Source: Cellulosimicrobium terreum (GTDB lineage: Bacteria > Actinomycetota > Actinomycetes > Actinomycetales > Cellulomonadaceae). Taken from it: a DNA stretch of 64,000 bases. Position numbers and translations under genes: made by a program. The notes below the pieces were generated by a model. That model worked only from the letters and a program-made list of their open reading frames with translations. It did not search any database and had not been told where the DNA came from. Below, piece after piece: positions 26,151-35,271 of the stretch (its first letter is position 1; the number at the start of each line of letters is the position of its first letter). The stretch covers positions 806,001 to 870,000 of the forward strand of contig JACYFD010000001.1 in assembly GCA_014803435.1 (NCBI GenBank). Reading direction: 5' to 3'.

Positions 26151-26200
26151 GCGCGTGCGCGGACGTCGCGCGGGGCGAGGGCCCAGGCGGAGGTGGTTTC

Positions 26201-26686
26201 ATGCTCCCTATGCGTCTCCATCCCGCGCACCGCGCCACGGCCGCCACCCTCGCGGCCGCACTGACCGTCGCCCTGCTCGCCGCCTGCTCGTCCCCGGACG
26301 ACGAGTCCCCGACGGACCCCGCGCCGTCGGGCACGGCGACCGACGACGCGACCGACGCCCCGCTCACCGCCGACGAGGCGTGCGCGGCGATGTACACCGA
26401 GACCGACCCGCCGCTCGAGCGGAGCATCGGTGACGCGCTCGTCGGCGTGAGCGAGGGCCTGGACGCGGAGACCGCCGGGGCGATGACGACGGTCGGTATC
26501 CAGCTCGGTGGCCTGTCCACCCGGGTGCCGCCCGAGTTCGACGACGCCGTCGCCCAGATCCGGGTCCCGTTCCTCCAGCTCCAGGAGACGCTCGACACCG
26601 GCACGGAGGAGTCCGTCGACCTCGACGTCGCCTCCGCGCGCGACGGGCTCGTCGCCTATCGCGGACTGTGCGAGGACCTGGGTTGA
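26201..26686 (+). CDS. Putative lipoprotein, unknown function
   Basis: 161 aa with signal peptide and lipobox LLAAC (Cys29), then a Ser/Pro/Asp-rich linker and a mostly helical acidic domain. ATG 26201 or 26210 may be the start. Its stop overlaps the TTG start of the next gene (TTGA). I do not recognise the family. Confidence 0.8.
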   Translation: MLPMRLHPAHRATAATLAAALTVALLAACSSPDDESPTDPAPSGTATDDATDAPLTADEACAAMYTETDPPLERSIGDALVGVSEGLDAETAGAMTTVGIQLGGLSTRVPPEFDDAVAQIRVPFLQLQETLDTGTEESVDLDVASARDGLVAYRGLCEDLG

Positions 26687-28311
26687 GCGGGTCCGTGCGC
26701 CGCATCCTGTTCCCCGGTCGCCACCACCTCGTGACGCGCTACCAGGTCGACTACCTGCGGGCGCTGCGGGCGGGCCTCGTGCGCGACGTCGACGGTCGCC
26801 GCGTGCGGTGCGCCCCGGACGTCGAGGTGGTGTGGGTCGTGACGTCGGCCAACCACGCCGGGACGCGACGCAACCCGCTCCCGGGCCACCGCCGCGAGGC
26901 GCTGATCGAGAACGTGGCGGTCCGCGAGGGCCTGCCGAGCGTCGTCGTGCCGGTGCCGGACGTCGCGCCGAGCCCGCGCTTCGCGTCGCTCGTCGTGACG
27001 AGCGTCGCGACGCAGACCGGGGCCGAGCCCACGCCGGCGGACACGGTCGTCGCGTGCTCGACCCCCGCCGTGATCGCCGCGTACCGCGAGCTGGGGTTCC
27101 GCGTCGTCGGGGTCGAGCTCGACGCCGACCCCGGGGCCGACCCTGGAGCCGACCCGGGCGACGACGACGCGACCTCGCCCGCCCGCCCGTGGGACGTCGT
27201 GGAGATGATCGCGGCCGGGGACGAGCGGTGGCGCGAGGCCGCGCACCCTGCCGTGCCGGACTTCTACGCGCGGTACGGGATCGCGGCCGAGGTACGGGAG
27301 ATCTTCGCCGACCCCGTCGTCTCGGGCGACGGCGACCTCACGACGACGCGCGACTACCGCACGTACGCCGCCGCGTTCGAGGAGGCGTCCGCGCGCAAGT
27401 GGGCACAGGTCGCGCCGTACGTGCGGCCGGGGCGCGTCGTGGACATCGGGTGCGCGACCGGCGGTCTGCTCGAGCACGCCGCGCGCGAGCCGCGGCTGCA
27501 CGAGTCCGACCTGTTCGGCGTCGACGTCGCGCGCCACCTCGTCGCCGAGGCCGAGCACAAGAAGGCCCAGGGGGTGTTCGCCAACCCGAACGTGTGGTTC
27601 GTGCAGGCGAACATCCTCGCGCGGTCCGTCATGCCGGACACGTCGGTCGACACGACGCTGACGATCGCGCTCACGCACGAGGTGTCGTCGTACGGCCACG
27701 GCGTGCCCGACGTCGAGACCTTCGCCCGGCGCGTGCACGCGCACACCCGCCCGGGCGGGGTCTGGATCAACTCGGACGTGTGCGGTCCCGCGGACCCGGA
27801 CCGCGTCGTCGTGCTCACGCTGCGGTCCGACGACGGCGGCACGGCCGTCGGGGACGGCCCGCTCGGTGCGCGCACGGACCTCGACGCGCTCGCCCGTGAG
27901 GACGTCGCGGCCTACGTCGGCGGGCTGTCGACCGACGCGCGGCTCGTGCAGTTCGCGTTCGACTTCCCGCGGTCGTCGGGCGCGGCGTTCGCGCCCGGTC
28001 GGCTGGGCGGCGGGAAGTGGCGGCTCACGCTGCGCGAGGCCATGGAGTTCATGACCCGCAAGGACTACGTCGACAACTGGCTGTCGGAGGCGCACGAGCG
28101 GTTCTGCGACCTGACCGGCCCGAGGTGGTCGGAGCTGCTCGCCGACGCGGGGTTCGCGCTCGAGCCCGGGAGCGGCGCATGGCGCAACGACTGGCTGGTC
28201 GAGCACGCGTTCGTCCCCGTGGCGACGCTGCACGACGCGGCGACCGGCGAGCCCGTGGACTGGCCGGACACGCACGTGCTGACCGTCGCTCGGCGCCCCG
28301 AGCTCGCCTGA
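26683..28311 (+). CDS. Nucleotidyltransferase-like domain fused to class I SAM methyltransferase
   Basis: 542 aa. The TTG at 26683 is favoured because GAGGA lies 6 nt upstream and the codon overlaps the previous stop; GTG 26695 is the alternative. Residues about 5-165 resemble NMNAT/cytidylyltransferase folds: ILFPGRHHLVTRYQVDYLRAL in the HxGH position, then NPLPGHRREALIENV, then CSTPAVIAAYRELGFRVVGVEL. The HxGH pair is degenerate. From about 225 is a Rossmann methyltransferase: VDIGCATGGLLEHA (motif I, about 252) and TIALTHEVSSYGHG. No substrate can be assigned. Confidence 0.75.
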   Translation: MSGSVRRILFPGRHHLVTRYQVDYLRALRAGLVRDVDGRRVRCAPDVEVVWVVTSANHAGTRRNPLPGHRREALIENVAVREGLPSVVVPVPDVAPSPRFASLVVTSVATQTGAEPTPADTVVACSTPAVIAAYRELGFRVVGVELDADPGADPGADPGDDDATSPARPWDVVEMIAAGDERWREAAHPAVPDFYARYGIAAEVREIFADPVVSGDGDLTTTRDYRTYAAAFEEASARKWAQVAPYVRPGRVVDIGCATGGLLEHAAREPRLHESDLFGVDVARHLVAEAEHKKAQGVFANPNVWFVQANILARSVMPDTSVDTTLTIALTHEVSSYGHGVPDVETFARRVHAHTRPGGVWINSDVCGPADPDRVVVLTLRSDDGGTAVGDGPLGARTDLDALAREDVAAYVGGLSTDARLVQFAFDFPRSSGAAFAPGRLGGGKWRLTLREAMEFMTRKDYVDNWLSEAHERFCDLTGPRWSELLADAGFALEPGSGAWRNDWLVEHAFVPVATLHDAATGEPVDWPDTHVLTVARRPELA

Positions 28312-28358
28312 TCGCCCGTCGGACGCAAGGGCCGGGCGCCACGGGACATGATCGGGGT

Positions 28359-28898
28359 ATGCGTCCTCCTCGCCGCGCCCGCGTCGTCCACCTGGTCCGC
28401 GCGGGCCTCGTCCCGGTCCTCGCCGTGGGCGCGCTCGCGGCGTGCAGCGGCACCGCCGCGCAGAGTGCCGGCGACTACGCGTGGTACGAGGACGTCGGCG
28501 CGCTGGTCGACGAGTCGGACCTCGTCGTCGTCGGGACGTCGGTGGCGTCGCGCCCCGACGTGGCCCTCCCCGAGGGTATGACGACGGACGACGGCGACCT
28601 GGGGGTCCCGATCACCGTGCACACGGTCGAGGTGGCGGACGTGCTCGCCGGCGACGCACCCGGTGACACGGTCGAGGTCGGGGTCGCTCGCGGCTCGGCC
28701 GAGGACGGGCGGGACCTCGGCGAGCTCGGGGAGGTGCTGCTGTTCCTCGTGACGGCCGACGACGGTCCGGCGTTCGTCGTCGGGGGACCGCAGGGCACGT
28801 TCGTCGCCGGGCCGGACGGCTGGTACGCGTCGGACGTCGAGGGGCTGCCCGCGCTCGAGACGACGCCCGCGGACGTCCACCGCCTCGCGGACGGCTGA
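28359..28898 (+). CDS. Putative lipoprotein, unknown function
   Basis: 179 aa from ATG 28359. Signal peptide with lipobox ALAAC (Cys29). The mature part is beta-rich with VDESDLVVVGTSVASRP and a VLLFLVTADDGPAFVVGGPQGTF core, similar in style to small secreted proteins of unknown role in actinobacteria. It is monocistronic, with 47 nt before it and 37 nt after it. Confidence 0.78.
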   Translation: MRPPRRARVVHLVRAGLVPVLAVGALAACSGTAAQSAGDYAWYEDVGALVDESDLVVVGTSVASRPDVALPEGMTTDDGDLGVPITVHTVEVADVLAGDAPGDTVEVGVARGSAEDGRDLGELGEVLLFLVTADDGPAFVVGGPQGTFVAGPDGWYASDVEGLPALETTPADVHRLADG

Positions 28899-28935
28899 CC
28901 GGGCGCCGGTACGCGGCGCCTCGTAGGCTCGGACC

Positions 28936-29556
28936 GTGCTGCTCGATGCGCGGACGCTGCGGGGCATCCAGGACGGGACGGTGACGCTCGCCTTCCGGCG
29001 GTGGACGACGCCGCGGGTGCGGGTCGGGACGCAGCAGCGGACCCGCATCGGCGTGGTGGAGGTGGCCTCCGTCGAGCGTGTGCCGCTCGGTGCGGACGGC
29101 GCACCGCTGGTGTCCGACGACGACGCCCGCCTCGCCGGGCTGGCCTCGCCCGGGCAGGTGCGGAGCCGGAGCGCGGCGCGCGAGGGCGACCTGTACCGGG
29201 TCGGGCTGCGGTTCGCCGGTGCGGACCCCCGCGTGGCGCTGCGCGCGGACGCGGAGCTGGACGCGGACGCCGTCGAGCAGATCCGGGCGAGCCTCGCCCG
29301 CAAGGACCGGGCGGCTGCGGAGCCCTGGACGCGCACCTACCTCGAGCTGATCGCCGCGAACCCTGGAGTCGTGGCGCGCGAGCTCGCCGTCGGGCTCGGG
29401 ATGGCGCGCGACGACTTCAAGGTGCGCGTGCGGCGGCTCAAGGAGCTGGGCCTCACGGAGAGCCTCGACGTCGGGTACCGCATCTCCCCGCGCGGGCAGG
29501 CCTACCTCGGCGCGACGTCCGAGCTGTCAGCGCCGCAGCGACCTCCGGACCGGTGA
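28936..29556 (+). CDS. Hypothetical protein: PUA/ASCH-like N-terminus plus winged helix
   Basis: 206 aa from a GTG. The N-terminal 100 residues (LDARTLRGIQDGTVTLAFRRW, TRIGVVEVASVERV) resemble ASCH/PUA-like beta barrels that handle RNA or nucleotides. Residues about 130-195 look like a winged helix (ELAVGLGMARDDFKVRVRRLKELGLTESL). The combination suggests a nucleic-acid-binding regulator. Function is unknown; the ASCH assignment is by eye only. Confidence 0.7.
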   Translation: MLLDARTLRGIQDGTVTLAFRRWTTPRVRVGTQQRTRIGVVEVASVERVPLGADGAPLVSDDDARLAGLASPGQVRSRSAAREGDLYRVGLRFAGADPRVALRADAELDADAVEQIRASLARKDRAAAEPWTRTYLELIAANPGVVARELAVGLGMARDDFKVRVRRLKELGLTESLDVGYRISPRGQAYLGATSELSAPQRPPDR

Positions 29557-29586
29557 GGTGCTGACAACCTGTGCGGCGTGGTGGCG

Positions 29587-30138
29587 TCAGCCGATCGCGG
29601 GGAGGGCGTCGATGCTCGTGGCGTTCCTGGTCCGCCGGTAGTCGTCGAGCTGCTCGGGCGTCTTGCGCGCGGCCCAGCGGTCGAGCAGGTCGCGGTCCTC
29701 GACGAGGTCCATGCGCGGGACGGAGAACCCGCACGAGTCCGACACGCGCGTGACGTCCACGACGACGATCCCGCGCTGGCCGGTCTCGTGCTCCTTGGTG
29801 AACGACGGTCGCAGCGCCGCGAACTCGGCCGTGCCCGCCTCGACGTAACGCCCCGTACCGTGGAACCGCACGATGTTGGGCGGCCCGTCGAACGCGCAGA
29901 ACATGACGACGACGCGCCCGTTCTCCCGCAGGTGCGCGGCGGTCTCGGCGCCCGAGCCCGTGTAGTCGAGGTACGCGACGTGGTGCGGGTCGAGCACGAC
30001 GAACGTCCCGGCCATGCCCTTGGGCGAGACGTTGACGTGCCCGTCGGCGGCGAGCGGTGCCGTCCCGACGAAGAACACCGGCTGGGCGAGGGCGAACGCC
30101 GCGAGGCGGTCGGTGATCTGGTCGTGGAGGGTCGCCAT
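29587..30138 (-). CDS. Pyridoxamine-5'-phosphate-oxidase-like flavoprotein
   Basis: 183 aa from ATG 30138 (MATLHDQITDRLAAFALAQP). The split-barrel FMN-binding pattern is visible: VFFVGTAPLAADGHVNVSPKG, then VAYLDYTGSG. It resembles the PNPOx-like general stress or F420/FMN family rather than true PdxH, because the PLP-site motifs are absent. Substrate unknown. It is divergently transcribed from the DinB-family gene with a shared 49-nt region. Confidence 0.85.
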   Translation of the reverse strand: MATLHDQITDRLAAFALAQPVFFVGTAPLAADGHVNVSPKGMAGTFVVLDPHHVAYLDYTGSGAETAAHLRENGRVVVMFCAFDGPPNIVRFHGTGRYVEAGTAEFAALRPSFTKEHETGQRGIVVVDVTRVSDSCGFSVPRMDLVEDRDLLDRWAARKTPEQLDDYRRTRNATSIDALPAIG

Positions 30139-30187
30139 GGGGCCGAGTCTGGCACCGCTGCGGGTGGCCCGGGGTAGCGTCCGGTGG

Positions 30188-30829
30188 ATGAGCGCATCGA
30201 CGACGAACAGCTCGACGGCACTGCCTGAGGACCCCAAGGACACGCTGCTGCGCTATCTCGCCCGCGAGCGTGCGGCGCTGCTGGGCAAGGCGGAGGGGCT
30301 GAGCGAGTACGACGTGCGCCGCCCCCTCACCCGGACGGGCACCAACCTGCTCGGGCTCCTCAAGCACGTCGCGAGCGTGCAGGCGGGCTACCTGTGCGAG
30401 ACCTTCGGCGGTACCCACGACCTCGCCATGCCGTGGTTCGACGACGACGCGGTCGTCAACGCCGACATGTGGGCGACGGCGGACGAGTCGCGCGAGGAGA
30501 TCCTCGAGCTGTTCCGCAGGTCCTCGGAGATCTCCGACGAGACCGTGGCGGGGCTGGACCTCGACGCGCGCGGCGAGGTGCCCTGGTGGCCGCCCGAGCG
30601 GCGCGTCGTGACGCTGCACCAGATCCTCGTCCACATGCTCGACGAGATGGCGCACCACGCCGGTCACGCCGACATCGTCCGCGAGCTGATCGACGGCGAC
30701 GCAGGCAACGGCAGGGGAGACCTGCCCGAGCAGACCGACGCCCAGTGGGCGGCGTACCGGGCGCAGCTCGAGGCCGCCGCGGTCGAGGCGGACCGGCGCG
30801 CGCGGGAGCGATCGACCCGTCCCGACTGA
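30188..30829 (+). CDS. DinB/DUF664-family putative metal-dependent enzyme
   Basis: 213 aa from ATG 30188. A four-helix-bundle DinB fold is suggested by LLGLLKHVASVQAGYL and the metal-ligand pattern in HQILVHMLDEMAHHAGHADIVRELIDG. This His triad arrangement is typical of DinB/YfiT and thiol-dependent enzymes of actinobacteria, some using mycothiol or bacillithiol. The reaction here is unknown. Confidence 0.85.
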   Translation: MSASTTNSSTALPEDPKDTLLRYLARERAALLGKAEGLSEYDVRRPLTRTGTNLLGLLKHVASVQAGYLCETFGGTHDLAMPWFDDDAVVNADMWATADESREEILELFRRSSEISDETVAGLDLDARGEVPWWPPERRVVTLHQILVHMLDEMAHHAGHADIVRELIDGDAGNGRGDLPEQTDAQWAAYRAQLEAAAVEADRRARERSTRPD

Positions 30830-30992
30830 CACCGGGCGGCAGCCGTCGCCGTGGCCCGGTCGCAGCCGTTCCCCGTGCGCGGCGCGAGAAGTGCGAGCAC
30901 GCTGGAGTCCGTCCCGCGAGCCGGCCGGCGGTCGGTCGGTCGGCGTAGCGTCCGCCGGTCCTCGGGCGGGTGACACGACCGACGGGAGCGAC

Positions 30993-32933
30993 GTGGTACA
31001 TGCCGGCTGGGGGCAGCAGTGGGCGGGGGTCGCCCCTCCAGGCGCGCCGGCACGCGCACAGCCTCGTGCTCGCCGTGCGCCTCGCACGGCCGGCACGCCC
31101 CGGCGGGCACGACGACGCGTGCCACGTGCCGCGGTGCTGGTGCTCCTCGTCACGGTCCTCGTCACCGCCGGGCTCGCGGCATGGCTGCTCGTCGACGCCT
31201 CCCGTGCCCGGGGCGCGCTCGAGCGAGCTGCCGGATCGCTGCCGGGACTGCGCGAGCAGGTCGAGTCGGGTGCGCCCGGTGCGGACGACACGGTGCGGAC
31301 GGTGCGGGACGAGGCCGCCGCCGCCGTCGCCGCGACGAGCGGTCCGCACTGGCGGGTCGCCGGCGCGCTGCCGTTCGTCGGCGACGACGCGCGGGCGCTC
31401 GCCGAGGTCGCGTCCGTGGTGGACGACGTCGCGACGGACGCGCTCCCTCGACTGGCCTCGGCCGCCGTGGTCGCCGACCCGAGCCGCTTTCCCCCGCGCG
31501 ACGGGCGGGTCGACCTCGCACCGCTGGAGGCCGCCCGGGACGACGTCGTCGGCGCCGACGAGACGGTGGCGTCCGCGCTCGAGCGGGTCTCAGCGATCGA
31601 CACCGGCACGCTGGTGGGGCCGTTGCGCGACGCCGTGGACCAGCTCGGCGGTCAGCTCGCCGACGTGCGGGCCTCGACCGCGACCGCATCACGCGCCGTG
31701 CAGCTCCTGCCCCCGATGCTCGGTGCCGACGGTGCGCGCGACTACCTGGTGCTCGTCCAGAACAATGCCGAGCCGCGAGCGGAGGGCGGGATCTCCGGCT
31801 CGGTGCTGCACCTGCGGACAGAGGACGGGGCGATCACGTTCGTGGAGCAACGGCCGGGGAAGGAGCTCGGCGGCTACGAGGAGAGCGTCGTCGACCTGAC
31901 CGGCCCGGAGCAGGCGCTCTTCGGGACGGACCTCGGTCGTCATCTTCTCAACGTGACCTCGACCCCGGACTTCCCGCGCGCCGCAGAGCTGGCGAGCGCG
32001 ATCTGGCGCGAGCAGGGAGGTTCGGACGTCGACGGAGTGCTCGCGGTCGATCCCGTGGCGCTCGCGGGGATGCTCGCGGCGACGGGGCCGGTCGTCGTCG
32101 CCACGTCGACCGGGGAGTCCGTCACGCTCACCGCCGACGACGCCGCCGCGTACCTGCTCAACGGGGTCTACCGGGAGCATCCCGAACCGTCCGTCCAGGA
32201 CGCCCTGTTCGGCGCCGCGGCGCACGGTGTCTTCGACGCGCTCGTCTCCGGGCAGGCGGACCCGGCCGCTGCGGTCGACGCGCTCGCCGGTGCGGCGCGC
32301 GAGGGGAGGCTGCTCGTGTGGTCGGCGCACCCTGACGAGCAGTCGCTCCTCACCGGCACCGTCCTCTCGGGCGAGCTGCGCGGTGTGCTCGGAGGCGCGG
32401 GTGGAGCCGGCGGCGAGGACTGGGCGCCGAGTGCGGGCCAGCCGGTCGTGGGCGTCTACCTCAACGCGTCGTCGGCGGCGAAGGTCGGGTACTACCTCGA
32501 CACGGACGTCGTGGTCACGGACGTCGCGTGCCGCCCGGACGGGTCGCAGTCCTTCACGCTGGAGGTGACCCTGACGTCCGCGCTCGCCGCGGACGAGGCG
32601 GCGGACCTGCCGGACTACGTCACCGGCGACCGCGACGGCGACGGCACGATCCGGACCAACCTGCTCGTCTACGCCCCGCGGCACGGCGGCATCCTGGGCT
32701 CGGACGCCACCGTGGGAGACCCCGGGCTCTTCGCCCAGGTCCACGACGACCTGGTGGTGGGCGGTCGCTCGGTCGCGCTCGCGCCCGAGGAGAGCGCGAC
32801 GTTCCGGTACGAGATGGTCTCGGGGAAGAACCAGACCGGGGCCGTCGTCGTCCGTTCGACGCCGGGGGCCCGCAGCGCCTCGAGCAGCATCCCGGCCTCG
32901 TCATGCGCGTCGCAGGGAAGTGTGCTCTCTTAG
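30993..32933 (+). CDS. DUF4012 membrane-anchored protein of the EPS cluster
   Basis: 646 aa from the GTG at 30993, chosen for the preceding GGGAG. An Ala/Pro/Arg-rich cytoplasmic N-terminus of about 50 residues leads into one transmembrane helix (about 50-70). The extracytoplasmic part carries the DUF4012 core (DYLVLVQNNAEPRAEGGISGSVLHL, DGVLAVDPVALAGMLAATGP). DUF4012 genes usually accompany actinobacterial exopolysaccharide clusters. The biochemical role is unknown; attachment or export of the polymer has been supposed. First gene of the EPS region. Confidence 0.85.
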   Translation: MVHAGWGQQWAGVAPPGAPARAQPRARRAPRTAGTPRRARRRVPRAAVLVLLVTVLVTAGLAAWLLVDASRARGALERAAGSLPGLREQVESGAPGADDTVRTVRDEAAAAVAATSGPHWRVAGALPFVGDDARALAEVASVVDDVATDALPRLASAAVVADPSRFPPRDGRVDLAPLEAARDDVVGADETVASALERVSAIDTGTLVGPLRDAVDQLGGQLADVRASTATASRAVQLLPPMLGADGARDYLVLVQNNAEPRAEGGISGSVLHLRTEDGAITFVEQRPGKELGGYEESVVDLTGPEQALFGTDLGRHLLNVTSTPDFPRAAELASAIWREQGGSDVDGVLAVDPVALAGMLAATGPVVVATSTGESVTLTADDAAAYLLNGVYREHPEPSVQDALFGAAAHGVFDALVSGQADPAAAVDALAGAAREGRLLVWSAHPDEQSLLTGTVLSGELRGVLGGAGGAGGEDWAPSAGQPVVGVYLNASSAAKVGYYLDTDVVVTDVACRPDGSQSFTLEVTLTSALAADEAADLPDYVTGDRDGDGTIRTNLLVYAPRHGGILGSDATVGDPGLFAQVHDDLVVGGRSVALAPEESATFRYEMVSGKNQTGAVVVRSTPGARSASSSIPASSCASQGSVLS

Positions 32934-32954
32934 AAGGTGCGCGCCTGAGGGGGG

Positions 32955-32990
32955 CGACGACGCACCGGCGACGACGACGCACCGGCGACA
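32955..32990. repeat. Short direct repeat downstream of the DUF4012 gene
   Basis: The unit CGACGACGCACCGGCGA occurs twice in tandem in the 148-nt gap before the surface-protein gene. No function is evident. Confidence 0.5.
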
Positions 32991-33081
32991 CCGGGGGCGT
33001 CGTGCGCGATCCCCGACGCCGTGCACAGCTCGACCCACACTGGTGCTTCGGCCCCGCAGGGGCAGTCGAGGAGGCGGAACG

Positions 33082-33615
33082 ATGAACGTTCGACGCGCAG
33101 CAGGAGCTGTGCTCCTTGCCCTGACGTTCGCTGCGGCACCTGCCGTGGCGAACGCGTACGAGGCTGACGACTACGTGCTCACCGTCTCGACGACCACCCC
33201 GGTGGTGGGCGAGACGTTCACGGCCTCGGTCACCGGACCGGCGGGCAACCCGAGCATCACGCTGACGATCTCGTCGCCGGACGTCGCCGACAACGCGATC
33301 ACCGTCGCGGGCACGAAGGCGCTCGCGAAGGACACCGCCGACGGTGACGTGACATTCTCCGCGACGCTGGCGGAACCCGCCACGTACTCGCTCGTCGCCA
33401 CCGACGCCAGCGGCGCGGAGGTCGGTTCTGCCCAGGTCGTCGCCATCGCCGGGGACACCTCGGGTGCCGCGTCCGACGCCGGGACGTCGTCCGGCGCGAT
33501 GCCCTCGACCGGTGCCGACCAGGTGTTGCTCGTCGTCGGCGCGGCGGTCCTCGTCACCGCCGGCTTGGTGGTCCTCCTCGTGTCCAGGTCGCGTCGTCAG
33601 CGCTCCCACGGCTGA
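33082..33615 (+). CDS. Secreted protein with sortase-like MPSTG anchor
   Basis: 177 aa from ATG 33082. A signal peptide ends near AVANA (about 24). The mature part is a single Ig-like beta domain (about 28-125). A Gly/Ser/Asp-rich spacer leads to MPSTG (140-144), a hydrophobic helix and the basic end SRSRRQRSHG, which is the layout of a cell-wall sorting signal with an LPXTG-variant motif. It is probably covalently wall-linked by a sortase, although none is encoded nearby. Lying within the EPS cluster, it may help retain the polymer. Confidence 0.82.
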   Translation: MNVRRAAGAVLLALTFAAAPAVANAYEADDYVLTVSTTTPVVGETFTASVTGPAGNPSITLTISSPDVADNAITVAGTKALAKDTADGDVTFSATLAEPATYSLVATDASGAEVGSAQVVAIAGDTSGAASDAGTSSGAMPSTGADQVLLVVGAAVLVTAGLVVLLVSRSRRQRSHG

Positions 33616-33678
33616 CGCGAGCACGACGCGCGGCGCGCTCCCTGCTCGTCGCGAGAGCCCAGCATCCCGGGGGGACGG

Positions 33679-35220
33679 ATGACGCTCGAGAGGAACCGCG
33701 AGGTGGAGGTCGACGCCTGTGGTGCCGCCGCGGTGCCCGTGCCGGGTCGACGTGTCGGCCTGGGGGCGCGCTCGTTCGACACCGACCAGCTGGCGCGTGT
33801 CGCCCTGGGGGCGAACCGACGGTCGAGCTGGAAGGTGCGGCTCTCACGCCGGGTCGCCCTCGTCGACACGGTCGCGGTGTGCTCAGCCGTGGCGATCGCG
33901 TACCTGGCGCGGTTCGACGGGGTCGGAGGAGGCGCGCTCGACGCGCAGTACCTCGCCGTCTCGATGATCCTCCTGGTCGCCTGGCTCGTGTCGCTCCGGC
34001 TCGGGGACACCCGTGAGGCCAAGCTTCTCGGCACGGGGGCTGGCGAGTACGTGCGGGTCGCGAACGTGACGATCGCGTTCTTCGGTGTGACGGCGATCGC
34101 TGCCTACCTTCTCCGCTACGACCTGGCGCGTGGGTACGTCGCCATCGCGCTCCCCCTGGGACTGGTCCTGCTCCTGGCGGGGCGTTACACGACGCGGCGG
34201 CTCCTCGTCGCCCAACGCCTCGGCGGTCGGTGCCTGTACCGGACGATCGTCGTCGGAGGTCGCGACGGCGTCTCGCACCTCGTCGAGGAGCTGCGCAGGT
34301 CGTCGCACGCGGGGTACTCGGTGGCCGGTGCCTGCGTGCCGGGCGGGCCGGTCGAGCCCGGCGAGACCGTCGCCGGGGTTCCGGTGGTGGGGGACGTCGT
34401 CGATGCCGCGAACGTCCTCCAGAGCCTCGGCGCCGACACCGTCGTCGTGACCGGGTCGGACGTGGTGACGCCGCGGACCGTCAAGCGCCTCGCCTGGGAC
34501 CTCGAGCCGAGCGGTGCGGACCTGGTCATCTCGCCGGGGGTCTCGGACGTCGCCGGGCCCCGTATCCATGCGCGTCCGGTCGCCGGGCTGCCGCTCCTGC
34601 ACGTCGAGTCGCCCGGCTACTCCGGACCGCAGCACGCGCTCAAGCGGACGTTCGACGTGATCGGCGCGGTGCTGCTCATCGTGCTCTTCGCGCTGCCCCT
34701 GGCCGTGACGGGCGTGGCGATCCGGCTCACCAGCCGCGGGCCCGTCGTGTTCCGGCAGGAACGCGTCGGCCTGCAGGGAGAACCGTTCACGGTCCTGAAG
34801 CTCCGCTCGATGGAGTCCGGCGCGGAGTCACGCCTGTCGGAGGCGCTCGGTGGCGACCCGCAGCCGTTCTACAAGGCGCGGAGCGACCCGAGGGTCACCG
34901 GCGTCGGGGCCTTCATCCGCCGGTACTCGATCGACGAGCTGCCCCAGCTGTTCAACGTGCTGAGCGGGAGCATGAGCCTCGTCGGGCCCCGCCCGCAGGT
35001 GCCGCTCGAGGTCGAGAGGTACGACGACGAGATCGGGCGCCGGCTCCTGGTCAAGCCGGGCCTCACCGGTCTGTGGCAGGTCTCCGGCCGGAACGACCTC
35101 ACGATCGAGGAGAGCGTGCGGCTCGACCTGTACTACGTGGAGAACTGGACCATCCTGGGGGACGTGATGATCCTGCTGCGCACGGCGCGGGCGGTGGTGG
35201 GGCGTGCGGGCGCGTACTAG
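33679..35220 (+). CDS. Polyprenyl glycosylphosphotransferase initiating EPS synthesis
   Basis: 513 aa. Four N-terminal helices and a CoA-binding-like Rossmann region (about 185-300) precede the bacterial sugar transferase domain (about 320-513): [78 protein letters not shown]. This WcaJ/WbaP-like enzyme moves a sugar phosphate from UDP-sugar to undecaprenyl phosphate, the first membrane step of the polymer. The donor sugar cannot be deduced. Confidence 0.93.
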   Translation: MTLERNREVEVDACGAAAVPVPGRRVGLGARSFDTDQLARVALGANRRSSWKVRLSRRVALVDTVAVCSAVAIAYLARFDGVGGGALDAQYLAVSMILLVAWLVSLRLGDTREAKLLGTGAGEYVRVANVTIAFFGVTAIAAYLLRYDLARGYVAIALPLGLVLLLAGRYTTRRLLVAQRLGGRCLYRTIVVGGRDGVSHLVEELRRSSHAGYSVAGACVPGGPVEPGETVAGVPVVGDVVDAANVLQSLGADTVVVTGSDVVTPRTVKRLAWDLEPSGADLVISPGVSDVAGPRIHARPVAGLPLLHVESPGYSGPQHALKRTFDVIGAVLLIVLFALPLAVTGVAIRLTSRGPVVFRQERVGLQGEPFTVLKLRSMESGAESRLSEALGGDPQPFYKARSDPRVTGVGAFIRRYSIDELPQLFNVLSGSMSLVGPRPQVPLEVERYDDEIGRRLLVKPGLTGLWQVSGRNDLTIEESVRLDLYYVENWTILGDVMILLRTARAVVGRAGAY

Positions 35221-35271
35221 AAGACCCGAGCGCAGGCGCGGCCTGCCCGCAGGTGTGTCCAGGAGAGGTGG

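Noticed and set aside
31162-31692. Arg-rich antisense frames in the DUF4012 gene
   Set aside because: Compositional artefact; no ribosome-binding site and no recognisable domain.
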